A stretch of 6,880 nt of DNA from Pseudomonadota bacterium (lineage in GTDB: Bacteria > Pseudomonadota > Alphaproteobacteria > Rhizobiales > Beijerinckiaceae). The notes beneath the pieces were generated by a model. That model saw nothing but the letters and a program-made list of their open reading frames with translations. It did no database searches and was not told the origin of the DNA. Shown in pieces: positions 5,293-6,880 of this stretch. A program made the position numbers and the translations under genes. How positions within the stretch are numbered: position 1 is the first letter of the stretch; the number at the start of each line of letters is the position of its first letter. Location of the stretch: NCBI GenBank assembly GCA_023423995.1, contig JAFAEL010000152.1, positions 1 to 6,880 on the forward strand, written 5' to 3'.

Positions 5293-6630
5293 TCACAGGC
5301 CGAACGGATACAGATCCGCGCCCCCTCCCGCCGCCCGAATGTCGAGCGGTGTCACGGCTTTGGTCTGCTCGAACCAGACGAAGGCGTCGAACTGCTCGGG
5401 CAAGACAGCCTCGAAATAGTGGCTCGCGAGCTCCGTCTCGGGCCGGTAGACAACCCCGATAGCACGCTCGAGCCGCGGAGTGGAGAGCGCTTCCCGAAGG
5501 TGGTGCCTGTGGCGCCAGTCGGTCAGTGAGGCGGGCATCCCGGCATCGCGGAAGACGCGCTCGTGGCTGTCCGGGCGGGCCGGCAGAACCGTCTTCACCT
5601 TCACCGGCTCGTCCCAGTCATCGGCTGCCGCCACCGCGCCGCGATCAGTCCCGAAACCGATCAGCACGGCTTGGTCCCGGTAAGCGGTGCGGCAGAGTTC
5701 GCCGATGTTGAACTCCCCCTGCCAGCCCATCGCTGTCGCGGCGGCATTGCCGATATGAGAGTTGTGCGCCCACACGACGGCACGGGCCCGTGGTCCTCCG
5801 GCTTCGATGAGCCGCTGGAGCGTGTCGAACATGTGCCGGTCGCGCAGGTTCCAGGATTCGGTCGAGCCCTGGTACATGATGCGGTAATAGTGCTCTGCTG
5901 CCCGCGCGATCCGCGCATTCTGGACGGCATCGAAGAACGCCTCGTCACCCGTCCGGGCGGCATAGGCGAGGTGCTTCACCAGAAGCTCGTTGAGCTGATC
6001 GAGAAGCGCCGGCGCGCAGGGCTTCTTGTCGCCGTGGAGGACAGCCCGTCCATAGCGCGCCGGATCCGCCAGCCAGGGCGAAATGCAGCCATAGCGCGCA
6101 CGGGCATCCTTGGCCTCTTCCGGATCCACTTCATCCAGATAAGCCAGGACCGTCGCAATCGAACTGCGAAGCGAATAGACGTCCAGCCCGCGAAAGCTCA
6201 CCCGGTCCCTAGCGGGGATCTCGCGGTTGTGGGCGTGCAGCCAGGTGATGAAGGCGTGCACCTCGGCATTCCGCCACATCCAGGTCGGGAAGCGCGTGAA
6301 AGGCGGCCCATTGCCCGACGGAGCCTCCCGCTCCCGGACGAATGCGTCGAGGCGGGCCGCATCCGGCCAGTCCGCTTCCACGGCGACGATCGTGAAGCCA
6401 TGCTGCTCGATCAGGCGCTGCGTGATCCTCGCCCGGGCGCGGTAGAACTCGCTTGTTCCATGGGTAGCTTCGCCGAGCAGCACGATCCGGGCGTCGCCGA
6501 AGCGGTCGAACACCGGGCCGAAGGCCGGATCGTCGATGTCCGGCAGCGGCTCGGCATGGGCCCTGACCGCTTCGATCTCGGCTGCCGGCGGCTCGTCCCC
6601 GTCGCGCTCCCGCACTCGCAGCCGTTCCAT
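5293..6630 (-). CDS. Erythromycin-esterase-family protein (EreA/EreB-like fold), stress-associated type
   Basis: A 445-residue cytosolic protein of the erythromycin esterase superfamily. The conserved active-site blocks are present in order: GEATHGTSEFY (Glu54, His57), VAVEADWPD (Glu85), FRGLDVY (Asp150), SWNLRDRHM (259-267) and VVWAHNSHIG (His289, His292). In EreB the matching Glu and His residues form the hydrolytic centre, so it is likely an active hydrolase. Chromosomal members like this one, with the late segment YRPETELASHYFEAVLPEQF (437 positions are not implied; it lies at about 392-411), are generally not macrolide-resistance enzymes and their substrate is unknown. No signal peptide is seen. 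The ATG at 6628-6630 has a ribosome site GAGGGAG 7 nt upstream and an EcfG-type promoter further up, so it probably belongs to the general stress regulon. The downstream same-strand gene is NepR-like. Confidence 0.9.
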   Translation of the reverse strand: MERLRVRERDGDEPPAAEIEAVRAHAEPLPDIDDPAFGPVFDRFGDARIVLLGEATHGTSEFYRARARITQRLIEQHGFTIVAVEADWPDAARLDAFVREREAPSGNGPPFTRFPTWMWRNAEVHAFITWLHAHNREIPARDRVSFRGLDVYSLRSSIATVLAYLDEVDPEEAKDARARYGCISPWLADPARYGRAVLHGDKKPCAPALLDQLNELLVKHLAYAARTGDEAFFDAVQNARIARAAEHYYRIMYQGSTESWNLRDRHMFDTLQRLIEAGGPRARAVVWAHNSHIGNAAATAMGWQGEFNIGELCRTAYRDQAVLIGFGTDRGAVAAADDWDEPVKVKTVLPARPDSHERVFRDAGMPASLTDWRHRHHLREALSTPRLERAIGVVYRPETELASHYFEAVLPEQFDAFVWFEQTKAVTPLDIRAAGGGADLYPFGL

Positions 6631-6637
6631 CAGACCA

Positions 6638-6644
6638 CTCCCTC
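6638..6644 (-). promoter_or_regulatory. Ribosome binding site of the esterase-like gene
   Basis: GAGGGAG on the minus strand lies 7 nt before the ATG at 6630, supporting that start. Confidence 0.65.
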
Positions 6645-6654
6645 AGGAGGGCTG

Positions 6655-6679
6655 AACAGACGAGGCGCGCGGCCGTTCC
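6655..6679 (-). promoter_or_regulatory. EcfG-type (general stress sigma factor) promoter
   Basis: On the minus strand GGAAC (6675-6679) is followed after exactly 16 bp by TGTT (6655-6658). The EcfG consensus in alphaproteobacteria is GGAAC-N16/17-CGTT, so the -35 is perfect and the -10 matches three of four. It lies entirely in the 69-bp gap between the permease stop and the esterase-like start, at a suitable distance from the ribosome site. Confidence 0.65.
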
Positions 6680-6699
6680 CGGTGGATTCCGGACCTGCC

Positions 6700-6880
6700 C
6701 TATTCCTTGACGGCGCCGGTCATCGCCGAGACGTAGTGGTCGACGAAGAAGGAATAGAGGATCACGAGCGGCAGCGAGCCGACCAGCGCGCCCGCCATCA
6801 GCGAGCCCCAGCGATAGATGTCGCCGTCCACGAATTCGGAGACGATCGCCACCGGAACGGTCTTGTTCCCGGTCGAGGAC
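6700..6880 (-). CDS. Carbohydrate ABC-transporter permease (MalG-like, CUT1), C-terminal fragment
   Basis: The last 59 residues and TAG stop of an inner-membrane permease; the start lies beyond the right edge. The fragment shows a periplasmic-loop-like stretch (TVPVAIVSEFVDGDIYRWG), then GSLMAGALVGSLPLVILYSF as the final membrane helix and the usual ending FFVDHYVSAMTGAVKE. This end (SLP-x-x-x-LYxFF, then TGAVK) is characteristic of the second permease of sugar importers related to MalG, ThuG and UgpE. The EAA loop that contacts the ATPase is outside the window. Substrate cannot be told. It precedes the esterase-like gene on the same strand by 69 bp, but that gene has its own promoter. Confidence 0.85.
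   Translation of the reverse strand, partial: SSTGNKTVPVAIVSEFVDGDIYRWGSLMAGALVGSLPLVILYSFFVDHYVSAMTGAVKE

Noticed and set aside
5197..5529. Plus-strand frames at the esterase-like gene's 3' end
   Set aside because: They begin at weak starts, overlap the esterase-like coding sequence antisense and show no recognisable family.
5293..6630. Macrolide-resistance gene
   Set aside because: Family membership alone does not indicate resistance; the gene sits in a housekeeping context with a stress-type promoter and no mobile elements.

Overview
The window looks like chromosomal DNA from a high-GC alphaproteobacterium, most likely Hyphomicrobiales/Rhizobiales. Three things support this. A small protein matches the NepR anti-sigma family, which is known only from alphaproteobacteria. 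A GGAAC-N16-TGTT element resembles the promoters read by the alphaproteobacterial stress sigma factor EcfG. The genes themselves (oligopeptidase B, Fe-type SOD, ChbG/YdjC-type deacetylase) are of ordinary rhizobial character. Taxonomy below order level is not resolved. No transposase, integrase, CRISPR array or phage gene was seen.

Layout. Positions 1-1163 (+) hold the C-terminal part of an oligopeptidase B. Its 3' end overlaps, tail to tail, a 219-residue two-helix membrane protein of unknown function on the minus strand (1121-1780). A 157-bp divergent intergenic region leads to an Fe-type superoxide dismutase (1938-2534, +). This converges with a ChbG/YdjC-family deacetylase (2542-3402, -), leaving only 7 bp between the stop codons. 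The deacetylase is divergent from a membrane-anchored family-2 glycosyltransferase of the polyprenyl-phosphate type (3425 or 3473 to 4465, +). Positions 4466-4813 have no protein gene but contain hairpins, an intrinsic terminator on the + strand and a long-range inverted repeat. A tRNA-Gly(CCC) gene with its own promoter follows on the minus strand (4814-4888), then a NepR-like anti-sigma factor (4955-5191, -), an erythromycin-esterase-family protein (5293-6630, -) and the last 59 codons of a sugar ABC-transporter permease (6700-6880, -).

How the genes may work together. The most interesting part is the right end. The erythromycin-esterase-like gene has a good EcfG-type promoter. The gene after it encodes a divergent NepR paralog with a weaker EcfG-like element (GAAAC-N16-CGTT) in front. 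NepR proteins sequester EcfG until phosphorylated PhyR removes them, so this could be a small satellite of the general stress response with built-in feedback. That is inference: phyR, ecfG and the canonical nepR are not in the window. The deacetylase and glycosyltransferase form a plausible pair for making and trimming a lipid-linked sugar, also unproven. The remaining genes look like ordinary housekeeping or accessory metabolism.
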